Assembly (NCBI RefSeq): GCF_003732545.1
Contig: NZ_AYKF01000143.1
Coordinates: forward strand, 1 to 64,000
Length of the DNA stretch: 64,000 nt
Direction of reading: 5' to 3'
Origin: Salinisphaera orenii subsp. halophila YIM 95161
GTDB taxonomy: Bacteria > Pseudomonadota > Gammaproteobacteria > Nevskiales > Salinisphaeraceae
A program made the translations under genes and the position numbers. A model generated the notes under the pieces. The model saw only the letters and a list, made by a program, of their open reading frames with translations. It was not told the origin of the DNA and ran no database searches. Of this stretch, positions 17,711 through 27,228 are shown one piece after another. Every line of letters begins with the position of its first letter. Position 1 is the stretch's first letter.

Positions 17711-19174
17711 ATGAACCGGTTCTCCGGCACGGCATCGGCCTCGCCGCTGACCAATCCGCTGCTGCTCGTGATGGTGCTGGCCGCCTTCACGAGCGTGTTG
17801 AACAACAGCATGGTCAACGTGGCGATCCCGACCATCAGCCGCCATCTCGAGGTTTCGCCCAGCCTGGCCGGCTGGGTGATCACGGCGTTCTCGATCGTGT
17901 TCGCGACGGGCGTGGCGCTGTATGGGCGGGTGTCGGACAGCTACAGTTTTCGCGGCACCTTTCTCGCCGCCCTCGTGATCTTCGGCGCCGGCTCGCTGAC
18001 CTGCGCACTGGCGCCGACGTTCAGCTATCTCGTGGCCGGGCGTGCCATACAAGCGGCCGGCGCCGCCGCCATTCCGTCGCTGGCGTTCGGCTCTGTCGCG
18101 CGGCTGTTCCCGCCCGGTCGCCGCGGCGTGGTGTTCGGCACGCTGTCTTCGGCCGTCGGGCTCGGTGCAGCGGCCGGACCGCTGGTCGGCGGCCTGGGCG
18201 TGAGCGCGTTCGGCTGGCGCGTGCTGTTCTACGGCACGCTGGCAGTGATCGGCATTCTGTTCATCGCGGCCTGGCGTTTCCTGCCGGACTTGAACGCGCA
18301 GCGCGAACCTCAACCGCATCGCTTCGTGCGGCTGGATCTGCCGGGCGGGCTGATGCTCGCGCTGGGCGCGGCCGCCCTGCTCTACGGCGTGACCGCGGCG
18401 AACCACGTCGGGCTGGCCGCGCCGCGCGCCTGGGGCACATTGATCCTTGCGGCGGCGATGCTGGCCGGGTTCGCCCTGCGCATCCGCACCGCGGCGTATC
18501 CGTTCGTGCCGCCGGCGCTGTTCGCCAATCGCCAGTTTCTCTCGGCCTCGGGCATCGCGCTGTTGTCGCAGGGTGCCTTCATCGGCGGCGGGCTGTTCCT
18601 GACGCCGCTGCTGCTGATCAACGAGCTGGGGCTGTCGGCGTTCCAGACCGGCCTGGTGATCGCGCCCGGCGCCTTCGCCGTGGCCCTGCTCGCACCGACG
18701 ATCGGGCGGCTGTCGGACAAGTTCGGGCCGCGGGCGGTACTCGGCATCAGCCTGTCGTGTCTGCTGACCGGACTGCTGTTCATGTCGTCGTTCGCGGTCG
18801 GTGCGGCGCCCTGGCTAGTGGCGGTGGCGCTGGTGATCGCCAGCACCGGCTACGCGGGCGTGACGTCGCCCGCGGCCAATGCGGCGTCGAAGGCCCTGTC
18901 GGCCGAGATCGCGGGTGTGGGCTTCGGCATCTACCAGCTGTTTTTCTTCATGGGCGCGGGCACCGGCGCTGCCGTGTTCGGCACGGTGCTCTCGGCGCGC
19001 CAGCGCCTCGGCGACGCGGCGTTCAACCCGCTGTATGCCGGCGGCGAGGCCACGGCCGCATTTTCGGACGCGTATCTGGTGGCCTGTGTGGCGGTGCTTC
19101 TGGCGCTGGTGCTGCTGACCGGTCTCGGCCGTGCCGACTCGGTTTCGAGTGACGCGGCCCGGGGCGGCGGATAA
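17711..19174 (+). CDS. MFS multidrug exporter, DHA2 (14-span) type
   Basis: A 487-residue major facilitator superfamily carrier. Motif C/D1 of drug:H+ antiporters is visible at the start (MVLAAFTSVLNNSMVNVAIP), LAGWVITAFSIVFATGVALYG follows, and then the loop GRVSDSYSFRG. About 14 hydrophobic spans, including the central pair around 215-250, place it in the EmrB/QacA group, which expels drugs or metabolites with proton uptake. It has no adjacent membrane fusion protein, so it probably works alone in the inner membrane. Substrate unknown. Confidence 0.88.
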   Translation: MNRFSGTASASPLTNPLLLVMVLAAFTSVLNNSMVNVAIPTISRHLEVSPSLAGWVITAFSIVFATGVALYGRVSDSYSFRGTFLAALVIFGAGSLTCALAPTFSYLVAGRAIQAAGAAAIPSLAFGSVARLFPPGRRGVVFGTLSSAVGLGAAAGPLVGGLGVSAFGWRVLFYGTLAVIGILFIAAWRFLPDLNAQREPQPHRFVRLDLPGGLMLALGAAALLYGVTAANHVGLAAPRAWGTLILAAAMLAGFALRIRTAAYPFVPPALFANRQFLSASGIALLSQGAFIGGGLFLTPLLLINELGLSAFQTGLVIAPGAFAVALLAPTIGRLSDKFGPRAVLGISLSCLLTGLLFMSSFAVGAAPWLVAVALVIASTGYAGVTSPAANAASKALSAEIAGVGFGIYQLFFFMGAGTGAAVFGTVLSARQRLGDAAFNPLYAGGEATAAFSDAYLVACVAVLLALVLLTGLGRADSVSSDAARGGG

Positions 19175-19348
19175 CCGGGCCCGCGTTTGCCGCCGATCCA
19201 CACGCGTACCGTCGCTCGTGGGCCTGCTTGTCCTCATAGGATCGCAGATGGCGCGGTGCCCCTGCGTCGGCCTGCAGGATCGTTCAAGACGCCCCCCGAA
19301 TGGATCAACGCACGATATGCCGCCAGGGCTCTATCGCACGGCCGTCCA

Positions 19349-19860
19349 TTGGAGATCGCCATCTATGCTGTCTCTGTCCTGTATTCGCCGGGCCCGGTGA
19401 ATCTGCTGGCGCTGAAGGCGGGACTGCGCGGCCCGGATTGGCGTGTCGCCGAGTACTGCCTTGGCGTCGGGCTGGCGATGTTCACCTGTTTCGCACTGCT
19501 CGGACTGGCCGGCAGTGTCTTAGTGCGCGACCGGCTGATGCCGTGGCTGGCGGGCGTCGGTGCAGCCTATATCGCCTATCTCGCCTGGTGCCTGTTCCGG
19601 GACGATCCGCGGCTGGAGACCGAGACCGGTGGCCGGCCGGATCTTCACCTGGGTCGCGGTTATCTGCTGCAGTTCTTGAACCCGAAAGGGCTGATGGTGA
19701 TTCTGCCGGTCGTCACCGTCATGTTTCCGGCGGCCGAAATTGAGGGCTGGGAGATTCCCGCCATCGCCGCACTGATATCGCTGGGTGCGATCGGTGCGCC
19801 GTCGGCTGGCCGCGCCCAAGTTCCTCGCGTTGTTCAACCAGACGACGGTGTACGGGATAA
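19349..19860 (+). pseudogene. LysE/RhtB-type exporter remnant
   Basis: The first 145 or so codons read as a LysE-family exporter: IAIYAVSVLYSPGPVNLLAL, then AYIAYLAWCLFRDDP and LQFLNPKGLMVILPVVTVMF. At about 19795-19815 the frame breaks; PKFLALFNQ, expected near the end of the family, continues in another frame, and the last span is lost. Family proteins have about 205 residues with six spans, so the C-terminal third is decayed. A start is not clear; TTG at 19349 is the best-placed candidate and lacks a ribosome binding site. LysE relatives export amino acids, which this one probably no longer does. Confidence 0.65.
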
Positions 19861-20030
19861 GAGCTGCTGCCGGTCGCAGTATTCATCGTTCGCGCGGATC
19901 GGATGGCCTGCCGGCGACCTGCGGCTACGACACGGGGCTGTGGCTGCGTTGGTCGGCGTGTCGGTTCCGGCGCGCTGCGCCACTCGATACACGATCGGGA
20001 TGCTGTTCATAGCCCGGATTTCATTCGCCA

Positions 20031-21272
20031 TCATGAACAGGGGCGCGGCTCGGCCGCCGACGCCCGCTCGGGCGGCCGCAGGGCTCGCGTCAGCCGCCAG
20101 CTCAGCACTACACCGATCAATATGAAGACCGCACTCAGGCCGAAGGTGGTCCGAAAACCGCCGGTCCAGCCGATCAGCCAGCCGGCGGCTGCCGGTCCCA
20201 GCAGCTGGCCGGCCGCGAAGAACACGGTCACGTAGCTGACGGCCAGCGGCGCTTCGTGCGGCGACACGCGCTCCGTCGACGCCGCGAGGGCGGAAGTGAA
20301 CATACCGGTGACACAGACGCCGAGAATCACGTAGTGGGCGCTGAAACCCGCCAGGGTCGGCGACAGCACGGGAATGGCCGTGCTCACGAACGCCAGACCC
20401 ATGGCCAGCACGAGGCTCCGACCGCGGCCGAGCCGGTCTGACACAGTGCCCCAGACCGGACCGCATACGATGCCCAGAAACCCCATGAGGGAGGCGATCC
20501 TGCCGGCCGTCGTCGCGTCCACTCCGGCATCGAGTGCAAAGCTGAACATGAATATGGCCTGCACGATATAGGTCATGCCGACGATGCCGTAGACGAGCGC
20601 CACGGTCACCACGTAGGGATTGCGGAACACGGCCCGGCGCCGCGCCCGGCGATCCGCGGCCGTGGGGCTGCGGGCGGGGTCTGTGCCTTCCGGTCGCGGC
20701 GGATCGTGCAGAAACAGCACGGCCCCGACGAACGCGAGCACACCCGCCGCGGCGAACAGGGCCCAGACCCACCGCCAGCCCTCGTCGCCGTACGCCTGGC
20801 TGAGATACGGCACCAGCCAACCCGCACTCATCATGCCCGTACCCACCCCACTGTTGAGCAGGCCGATCGCCAGCCCGCGCCGCTGCGGAAACCAGGTGGC
20901 GATGAGCGAGATCAGCGGTGTATAGGCGAACGCGGTCCCGATGCCCAGCAATGCCATCAGCGCGATCAGCGGGCCGTAGGCGCTGGCCTGACTCAAACCG
21001 GTGAAGCCCGCGATCACGCACGCCAGCCCGAGCAGCACGGAAACCCGGCCGCCATGCCGGGAGGCCAGTGCGCCCGCGACCATCACCAGCGACAGATAGC
21101 CCAGTGCGGTGGCCGTGCCGAGATTGCCCGCCTGCTCGTAACTCAGGCCGAGCGACTCGCGCATCGGCGGCAGGATCAGCCCGAACGACAGGCGCGCGAG
21201 CGCGACGGTCACGAGCGTCACCAGCATCCCGCTGGCGATCATCAGTACCGACGACGGTCGCGGCGATGGCAT
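20031..21272 (-). CDS. YbfB/YjiJ-family MFS transporter
   Basis: A 413-residue carrier with about 12 hydrophobic segments. The first span region (MLVTLVTVALARLSFGLILP, then MRESLGLSYEQAGNLGTATA) fits the YbfB/YjiJ branch of the major facilitator superfamily. A second-half repeat begins at NPYVVTVALVYGIVGMTYIV. The arginine-rich loop at about 195-215 links the two halves. The ATG at 21272 is preferred; the open frame upstream encodes no hydrophobic or conserved sequence. It is divergent from deaD. Substrate not known for the family. Confidence 0.87.
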   Translation of the reverse strand: MPSPRPSSVLMIASGMLVTLVTVALARLSFGLILPPMRESLGLSYEQAGNLGTATALGYLSLVMVAGALASRHGGRVSVLLGLACVIAGFTGLSQASAYGPLIALMALLGIGTAFAYTPLISLIATWFPQRRGLAIGLLNSGVGTGMMSAGWLVPYLSQAYGDEGWRWVWALFAAAGVLAFVGAVLFLHDPPRPEGTDPARSPTAADRRARRRAVFRNPYVVTVALVYGIVGMTYIVQAIFMFSFALDAGVDATTAGRIASLMGFLGIVCGPVWGTVSDRLGRGRSLVLAMGLAFVSTAIPVLSPTLAGFSAHYVILGVCVTGMFTSALAASTERVSPHEAPLAVSYVTVFFAAGQLLGPAAAGWLIGWTGGFRTTFGLSAVFILIGVVLSWRLTRALRPPERASAAEPRPCS

Positions 21273-21591
21273 CAATTCGGCCGACCGGAAAGCGGCGCGT
21301 CCGCGACCGTGACTGCAGCAGACATTGTTCTTCCTGTTAGCCGCGCAGCGGCAGTATTGGCACACCAATCACGGTGCGCAAGACAATGGCCCGGACCAGC
21401 CCGTACGCCGAACCAGGATACGCGCTCGACGCCCCCCGGCTCAGCTTTCGTGCACGCCCCTGCAATTGAGCGTTGCTCGAGCCACGCGCTACCGCACACC
21501 AACTCAACGCAGCGGTTAAACTATGCAGTTCCGCGCCGCCTTGGCACGGCTGTTCCCGGCGCGACACGGCGCCCGATTCCACAGGCATTGA
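21273..21591. other. Divergent promoter region of MFS gene and deaD
   Basis: 319 bases. No gene is supported. In many bacteria deaD has a long cold-regulated leader, so part of this may be 5' UTR; I see no conserved cold-box sequence. Confidence 0.35.
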
Positions 21592-23403
21592 ATGTCCTCC
21601 CCGAATACCCCCGAAAACGACCGGACGCCGTTCGCGGCGATGGGTCTGTCCGACGCCGTCATGACGGCGTTGACCGACGTCGGTTATGAAACCCCGTCGC
21701 CGATTCAGGAAGCCACGATCGGCCCGCTGCTGGCCGGGCGCGACGTACTCGGCCAGGCCCAGACCGGCACGGGCAAGACGGCCGCGTTCGCGCTGCCGAT
21801 CCTGTCGACCATGCGCTTCGGCAAAGACGCGGGCAAAGAGCCCCGCGCGCTGGTGCTGGCACCCACGCGCGAGCTGGCCATCCAGGTGGCCGAGGCCTTC
21901 CAGCGCTATGCCTCGCACATGCCGGGCTTCCACGTGCTGCCGATCTACGGCGGCCAGGGCTACGGGCCGCAGCTGGCCGCGCTCAAACGCGGTGTGGATG
22001 TGGTGGTGGGCACGCCGGGGCGCGTGATCGATCATCTCAAGCGCGGCACGCTCAAGCTCGACAGTCTGGAATGGCTGGTGCTGGACGAAGCCGACGAAAT
22101 GCTGCGCATGGGCTTCATCGACGACGTCGAGTGGGTGTTCGAGAACACGCCGCCCGAACGTCAGGTCGCCTTGTTCTCGGCAACCATGCCGGGCGCGATC
22201 CGCCGGATCGCCAAGACCCACCTGCGGGATCCGCAGGAAGTCACCATCGAGACGCGCACCACCACGGCCGACAACATCCGCCAGCGCTACTGGATCGTGG
22301 GCGGGGGCATCAGCAAGCTCGAAGCACTCACACGGCTGCTCGAGGCCGAGCCCTTCGACGCGATGCTGGTCTTCGCCCGCACCAAGAAGGCCACCGACGA
22401 ACTGGCCGAGAAGATCTCGGCGCGCGGCTATGCCTGCGCGTCCTTGAACGGCGACATCGTCCAGGCCCAGCGCGAGCGCACGATCGCCCAGCTCAAGAAC
22501 GGCCAGCTCGACATCATCGTGGCCACCGACGTCGCTGCCCGGGGGCTGGACGTGGAGCGCATCAGCCACGTGATCAATTTCGATATCCCGCACGATACCG
22601 AGTCCTACGTGCATCGCATCGGCCGGACCGGGCGCGCCGGCCGGCAGGGCGACGCGATCCTGTTCGTGACCATGCGCGAGAAACGCCTGTTCAAGAACAT
22701 CGAGCGTGCCACGCGCCAGGCGATCGAACCGATGGACGTGCCGAGCATGGCCGACGTGAACGCTCAGCGCGTCGAACGCTTCAAGCAGCGCATTACCGAC
22801 ACCCTGGAAGCCGGCGGTCTCGAGCAGTTCACGGATCTGGTGGAGACGTATCGCGCCGAACACAACGTCGAGCCGACCCTGCTGGCCGCTGCCCTGGCCC
22901 GCCTCGCCCAGGGCGGTGAACCGATCACGCTGGACGCCGCGCCGGTCGACAAGTCCGCCGGGCAGGCATTCCACGAAACGTCGAGCGGCGACGACAAGCC
23001 GAACCGCAAGAAGAAATCGGCGACCGGCGCGATGAGCATGGAGACTTACCGCATCGAGGTCGGCCGGCAGCACGGGGTGGAGCCGCGCAACATCGTGGGT
23101 GCGCTCGCCAACGAGGCCGGCATGGACAGCAAGGACATCGGCCGGATCGCGATCAACGACGATTTCAGCCTGGTCGATCTGCCCAAGGGCATGCCGGAGG
23201 AGATCTTCGCCCATCTGAAGACGGTCTGGGTGGCCAACCGCCAGCTCGCGATCAGCCGCGTCAAGAACAGCTTCGGTGCGCCGGCGCCCGGCCCGCGTGG
23301 CAAGCCGGCTGCGGCCAAGGACAAGCCGCGCCACAAGAAATCGGCCAAGAAAAAGAAGGCTCAGACAAAGAGCAAAGGCAAGCCGAAACGAAACGCGCCA
23401 TGA
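21592..23403 (+). CDS. deaD: DEAD-box RNA helicase DeaD/CsdA
   Basis: A 603-residue ATP-dependent RNA helicase that unwinds RNA in ribosome assembly and mRNA decay, mainly in the cold. Helicase motifs run in order: PSPIQEA (Q motif), AQTGTGKTAAF (I), PTRELAIQ (Ia), TPGRVIDHL (Ib), VLDEADEML (II), FSATMP (III), and HRIGRTGRAG (VI). A DbpA-like RNA-binding domain occupies about residues 480-560 (YRIEVGRQHGVEPRNIVGAL, DIGRIAINDDFSLVDLPKG). The lysine-rich tail after it probably binds RNA nonspecifically. Size and order fit DeaD rather than the shorter RhlE or SrmB. Confidence 0.95.
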   Translation: MSSPNTPENDRTPFAAMGLSDAVMTALTDVGYETPSPIQEATIGPLLAGRDVLGQAQTGTGKTAAFALPILSTMRFGKDAGKEPRALVLAPTRELAIQVAEAFQRYASHMPGFHVLPIYGGQGYGPQLAALKRGVDVVVGTPGRVIDHLKRGTLKLDSLEWLVLDEADEMLRMGFIDDVEWVFENTPPERQVALFSATMPGAIRRIAKTHLRDPQEVTIETRTTTADNIRQRYWIVGGGISKLEALTRLLEAEPFDAMLVFARTKKATDELAEKISARGYACASLNGDIVQAQRERTIAQLKNGQLDIIVATDVAARGLDVERISHVINFDIPHDTESYVHRIGRTGRAGRQGDAILFVTMREKRLFKNIERATRQAIEPMDVPSMADVNAQRVERFKQRITDTLEAGGLEQFTDLVETYRAEHNVEPTLLAAALARLAQGGEPITLDAAPVDKSAGQAFHETSSGDDKPNRKKKSATGAMSMETYRIEVGRQHGVEPRNIVGALANEAGMDSKDIGRIAINDDFSLVDLPKGMPEEIFAHLKTVWVANRQLAISRVKNSFGAPAPGPRGKPAAAKDKPRHKKSAKKKKAQTKSKGKPKRNAP

Positions 23404-23832
23404 ACGGCCGCGCGGGTGCGGCGCATCCGGCCGGGCGCCGGCAGGCCGCGATCCGGTCACGCACCGCCCGCGCGCAAGCTTCGCGCAGCCCGCCGCGGCA
23501 TCGTGCGCCCTCGTCCACTAGGCGCCGCGGCGAGGGCGCGACTTAACCGGCCCCCGTCCCGGCTCAGAACAGCGCGCATCGCCGTCGCGATCGCCTTGTG
23601 AGACCGGTTTCGACGCAGGTGAGAGCGCTGATTGCGGATATGCCGCTGGTAGGCGCGACCAGCCATCCGCGACGCGGATTCCAGTGATCGCCGCGGCTGC
23701 CGGGCGCCTAGTAATCGTCGGACGAAACCGGTAGCAGCCCTGGGTCTGCTCCGACGCCATCGTTCGGCGTTGGTCTCGTACCGCAAGGCGCCCGGTCCTC
23801 GGTGTGCGCCCTGCGTACGATACCGGCCGGAA
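23404..23832. other. Intergenic gap
   Basis: 429 bases between deaD and the 3' end of a minus-strand gene. No gene, repeat or clear terminator was recognised. Confidence 0.4.
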
Positions 23833-24315
23833 TCAGCCCTTTTGCGAGCCGCCCTCGTCCCGTTCGAACTCGTGCACGGCGCTCATGAGGTCGTCGAACG
23901 CGTCGTCGCGCTCGGCGGCGGCGTCGGCCATGGCGTCGAGATCGTCGCTGGGGGCTGCCTCGGTGCGCGGCGGCGCGGAATCGGGCGGGCTCGCCGCCGT
24001 TGATGGGCCCGTTGATGGGCCCGTTGACGGGCCCGTCGATGGGCCGGAGGCCGGGGCACTGCTACTGCCCGCCGCCGAACCGGCCGATGACGACTGCGCC
24101 TTGCCCGGCTTGCCGGCGTTCTCGCTCTCGGTTTCGCAGAGCCAGACCTGATCGCCCGTCCACACGATCTGTGTGATCCGGGCGCGCCACTGCTTGTTCG
24201 CACGCGTGACGATGCGCACCGTGTCGCCGACCTCGACGGGGTCGGTGGTCCGGCAGCCCCAGTTGCCGTTACGGAGTTTGCAGGGGCTGGCTTCGATCAG
24301 GTCGTCTTCGCTCAT
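23833..24315 (-). CDS. Hypothetical protein with SH3-like N-terminal part and GPST repeats
   Basis: A 160-residue protein I cannot assign. The first half (ASPCKLRNGNWGCRTTDP, then VEVGDTVRIVTRANKQWRAR and VWTGDQVWLCETESE) is sheet-forming and resembles an SH3-like barrel; this is an inference. A low-complexity Ser/Ala/Pro linker follows, containing four GPST repeats encoded by 12-bp DNA units at 24002-24049. The C terminus is acidic and helical (DDLDAMADAAAERDDAFDDL). The ATG at 24315 is used because the longer frame upstream is arginine-rich shadow sequence. It may be cotranscribed with the gene upstream at 24584. Confidence 0.6.
   Translation of the reverse strand: MSEDDLIEASPCKLRNGNWGCRTTDPVEVGDTVRIVTRANKQWRARITQIVWTGDQVWLCETESENAGKPGKAQSSSAGSAAGSSSAPASGPSTGPSTGPSTGPSTAASPPDSAPPRTEAAPSDDLDAMADAAAERDDAFDDLMSAVHEFERDEGGSQKG
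24002..24049 (-). repeat. 12-bp tandem repeat, about four units, within a CDS
   Basis: Units of GATGGGCCCGTT with a few substitutions (for example GACGGGCCCGTC). The unit is a multiple of three, so copy changes would add or remove a GPST tetrapeptide without breaking the frame. Confidence 0.75.
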
Positions 24316-24362
24316 GGGTCTCGGGGTCGTGCGGTGAGGCGGTGCATGGAATGACACGCACG

Positions 24363-24497
24363 CTAGGGGTAATGGGCGCAGATTTCCAGCAGCCCGCGTC
24401 GTTCGTGCAGGATGATCGCGGACTCGGCGTCCCCGGCGACGACGCCCGACTGGGGTTCGGCCGACACGAAGACGGCGCGCCTGTAGCCAAGGAAACG
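24363..24497 (-). other. Short coding-like segment of unknown origin
   Basis: The last ~34 codons of a minus-strand frame ending at 24363 (SAEPQSGVVAGDAESAIILH, then ERRGLLEICAHYP) show the strong third-position G/C bias of real genes here, while the sequence upstream becomes arginine-rich. A GTG near 24465 could start a 34-residue peptide, or this is the tail of a decayed gene. No family recognised. Confidence 0.25.
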
Positions 24498-24583
24498 AAG
24501 CGGGCGGCCCCGCCGGCACGCTCTGCCCGCGATCGCCGCCCCCACACGGCGCAAGGGATGCCGCCGGGTGGGCCCGCCGAATC

Positions 24584-25618
24584 TCACCGCAGGATCTCGG
24601 CGACCGCATCGGAGCGATAGAAGTCCTCGAGCTGGCGACGAATGGCCGGCGCCAGCATGCCCCGTTCCCGGAGTGCATCAACGACCTGCGGCAGAAACCG
24701 CATGCCGTCGCGCACCATCATGTCGCGGGTGACGCCGATATCGTCGAGCAGCTCGGTGAGGGTCGCGTCCCTGTAGGTCTCGAAGAAGACCTCGACACCG
24801 CTCTCGATCAGCCGGCGGTAGATCGGTGTGCGGCGCAGGCGCTGCCAGTATTCATAGCCGATGACGAACAGCTCCTGGACATCCAGCTGACCGGCGAGAT
24901 CGCGCACGGAGGCGACGGAGCGGTGCTTGTGATCGTCCCAGAAATCGAGCACGGCCCGGCGCAGTTCGTCCGACTCGAAGGCGTCGTGCAGCCAGGCTTC
25001 ACTGGCGCGCATCCCGGCTTCGGTATTGCGCTCGACGTAGCGCCGGATGCCGCGCTCGAGCGCCTCGCCGATCTGCGGCGGGGCGCGATCGGCGACGGCG
25101 CGGCCGATCCTCATCGCCGTGCGCGCGCCGGGCACCCGTGCGGCACGCAGCTTGCTCTCGGCCACGTAACCACGGAGGCCGGAATACAACAGCTGGGCGA
25201 CCAGATCCGAGAAGACCGGATTGGACACGGACTGGTGGATGACCTCGTCGCGCAGTCGCTGCATCTCCAGCAGCTTGTCGAGCAGTTCCTCGAACTCGCG
25301 GTCGGGCAGCAGCTCCACCAGCGTGGTCTGTTCGTGCACGGGGTGTTCGTGGATCGCCACCGCGATATCGCCCACGAGCGCCGGGATCGCCCCGCCCACC
25401 TTCATATCGGCGGCGTAGTCGACGGCGGTACGCTGGACCGACTCGACGCTGATGACCTCGCCCAACCGCAGCCGGGCGGCGTCCGCCAGCAGCCAGTCGA
25501 GACGGCGCTCGAGCTCGGCCTGCAGCGCATCGCCCTGCAGACGAGCGATCACCCAGGCGACATGAGCGTCCAGCAACGCCTCGGCTTTCGAGCCTGCGAA
25601 ATGGTCGGTGTCCGTCAT
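24584..25618 (-). CDS. Conserved hypothetical protein, helical, no recognised domain
   Basis: A 344-residue, mostly helical, soluble protein without signal peptide. Distinct segments include HVAWVIARLQGDALQAELER near the start, VQRTAVDYAADMKVGGAIPA, LVAQLLYSGLRGYVAESKLR and, toward the end, FFETYRDATLTELLDDIGVT. Codon use is like that of neighbouring real genes. I do not recognise its family and assign no function. It starts at the ATG at 25618. The downstream gene (23833-24315) is on the same strand, 268 bases away. Confidence 0.75.
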   Translation of the reverse strand: MTDTDHFAGSKAEALLDAHVAWVIARLQGDALQAELERRLDWLLADAARLRLGEVISVESVQRTAVDYAADMKVGGAIPALVGDIAVAIHEHPVHEQTTLVELLPDREFEELLDKLLEMQRLRDEVIHQSVSNPVFSDLVAQLLYSGLRGYVAESKLRAARVPGARTAMRIGRAVADRAPPQIGEALERGIRRYVERNTEAGMRASEAWLHDAFESDELRRAVLDFWDDHKHRSVASVRDLAGQLDVQELFVIGYEYWQRLRRTPIYRRLIESGVEVFFETYRDATLTELLDDIGVTRDMMVRDGMRFLPQVVDALRERGMLAPAIRRQLEDFYRSDAVAEILR

Positions 25619-26173
25619 GGCTCGGCTGCTCCGATCGATGAGCCTGCGATATTATCAGCCCACGATGACAAACCCCGGCGACGCGCACCATCGGCTCGAA
25701 CTCGCGCGGTTCGCCACGGGCCGAGCGCGGTCAACTTTCCGCGCCGATGGGGCCGTTCGACGCCCGACTTTGCAAACCCGACCGACGCCCGGCGCGAAAG
25801 CGCCGTCACATCGCCAGCCTCGACCCGGCCGGACCGCGCCGCCCATTGCATCGGTCGGGACATCGACGGTCGGATCGCAACTCACGATTGAGCACGTCCC
25901 GGATCACGAGAACCGAGGGCGTAACCGGCTTGGCGCGCAACGACCGATAACCCTCGCCACCCGTGTCCGAAACGACCCGCCGATGCCAGAGAGCGTCGGA
26001 CTTCCAGCCCGAGATTCCGCGACAGCGCCGCGTTGCCGTGGTGTCGCTGTGCCTTACACAACGCGCTAGAGAGCGCGCCCAAGGATCATAACCTTTTGTT
26101 TTAAAAACGAATGATTCGCAGGCACGTTTCTTGGTTGCGATGTAACCACGGCCACAACCGCCCAGGCAGAACG
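25619..26173. other. Intergenic region with an A+T-rich promoter segment
   Basis: 555 bases without a supported gene. The stretch near 26086-26112 is unusually rich in A+T for this window and lies before the secreted-protein gene. A sigma-54-like element follows at 26120-26134. Confidence 0.5.
26120..26134 (+). promoter_or_regulatory. Possible sigma-54 (-24/-12) promoter element
   Basis: AGGCACG, four bases TTTC, then TTGG. The consensus is TGGCACG, four bases, TTGC, so the -24 GG and spacing are right, but the -12 GC is GG. It lies 40 bases before the ATG of the CTERM-type protein. PEP-CTERM genes in several bacteria are known to use sigma-54 promoters, which makes the match more interesting than chance alone. 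Confidence 0.3.
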
Positions 26174-26854
26174 ATGCGCTGTACAGATCGAATCATCGCC
26201 GGTGCCCTGGTCTGTCTGGCGGCCTCCGCCAACGCCCACGCCACGGTAGTCTATAACTGGCACAACACGACTTCGGGGACGCGTGTCTCGGCCGTAGCCG
26301 GGACTTTACGGGTGGACGATGCCCACTACCGGGCGGGCGCTGTCGATTTCGACACCCGCGCCGTATCGGGCAACCCCGACGGCAGCCTGGACAGCCCGCT
26401 GTCGGAATCGGGACTGATTCTGAACTACAACTACACCCTGCCGAACGACAAGACGGCGACCAGCGGCCCGATTCCCGTTTTCGTCGACCCGACGCGGCCG
26501 GGTTTCGACGACAGCAACTTCGGGAACGCGCTGGTCGCGGCGCTGATATTCAACGACGACAAGACGTTGAGCGGTCGTTTCGACGTTGCCACGCCGGGCG
26601 ATCGCTTCAGCTCGCATGGGGCCGGACGGTCGTGGACGGTCACCGCCGTCGCCAGCGATTTTTTCGAGGACGGCTGCAACATCGATCCCGCGTGTACCGG
26701 CGGGACGGGATTCTGGCTACTGAATGAGTCGACTCGGCCGGAGACGGTCACCGTGCCCACCGCGGGTATCTGGAGCCTGTACGCCCTGGCCGTCTCCGCC
26801 ATGTTCGGCGCATTCCGATTCGGGGCTCGCGGGCCCAGCCCGGCGCGGACGTGA
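26174..26854 (+). CDS. Secreted protein with PEP/VPT-CTERM-like sorting tail
   Basis: A 226-residue exported protein. It has a signal peptide (RIIAGALVCLAASANAHA, cleavage about residue 23), then a beta-rich body typical of CTERM-domain secreted proteins (TVVYNWHNTTSGTRVSAVAG). The tail reads VPTAGIW, a hydrophobic span (SLYALAVSAMFGAFRFG), then Arg-rich residues. That is the tripartite shape of PEP-CTERM and IPTL-CTERM signals recognised by exosortases. The motif is VPTAG, not the canonical VPEP, so the class is uncertain. No exosortase gene lies in this window. The neighbouring glycosyltransferase and sulfotransferase fit the usual link of such proteins to exopolysaccharide. Confidence 0.65.
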   Translation: MRCTDRIIAGALVCLAASANAHATVVYNWHNTTSGTRVSAVAGTLRVDDAHYRAGAVDFDTRAVSGNPDGSLDSPLSESGLILNYNYTLPNDKTATSGPIPVFVDPTRPGFDDSNFGNALVAALIFNDDKTLSGRFDVATPGDRFSSHGAGRSWTVTAVASDFFEDGCNIDPACTGGTGFWLLNESTRPETVTVPTAGIWSLYALAVSAMFGAFRFGARGPSPART

Positions 26855-27228
26855 TGCATCGGCATGCATTGGCGTCATCCATTTCGTGAATGAGCGCTCG
26901 CGCCACGGTCGATCGGCTGCGAGCGACGCAGCCGGGAATCCGCAGCACCGGCAGCGCCCGCCCGATCCGCATTTCCGGACCCGCTGTGACCGCGAGCGAA
27001 GGCAGGCGCCTTCGCCTCGTTCGGTCGTGTTTTCGGCGCGGATCGCACGGACGTGCCCGACATTGGGAAACCCTGGTCGTCCATCACGATTTTCGAACGC
27101 GCACCGCCTCGGCGGGCACCAGTCCGCACCGGACGACTGCGGCGCCTCGCGCGCAATGGCGGTAAGCTCTACGCGCGCCAGGCGCACCGGGGGCTGCAGC
27201 GTTCATGATTTCATTAGGAATTAGTGGC
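26855..27228. other. Intergenic gap
   Basis: 374 bases before the glycosyltransferase gene. No gene is supported. A second in-frame ATG at 27205 lies at its end. Confidence 0.4.
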
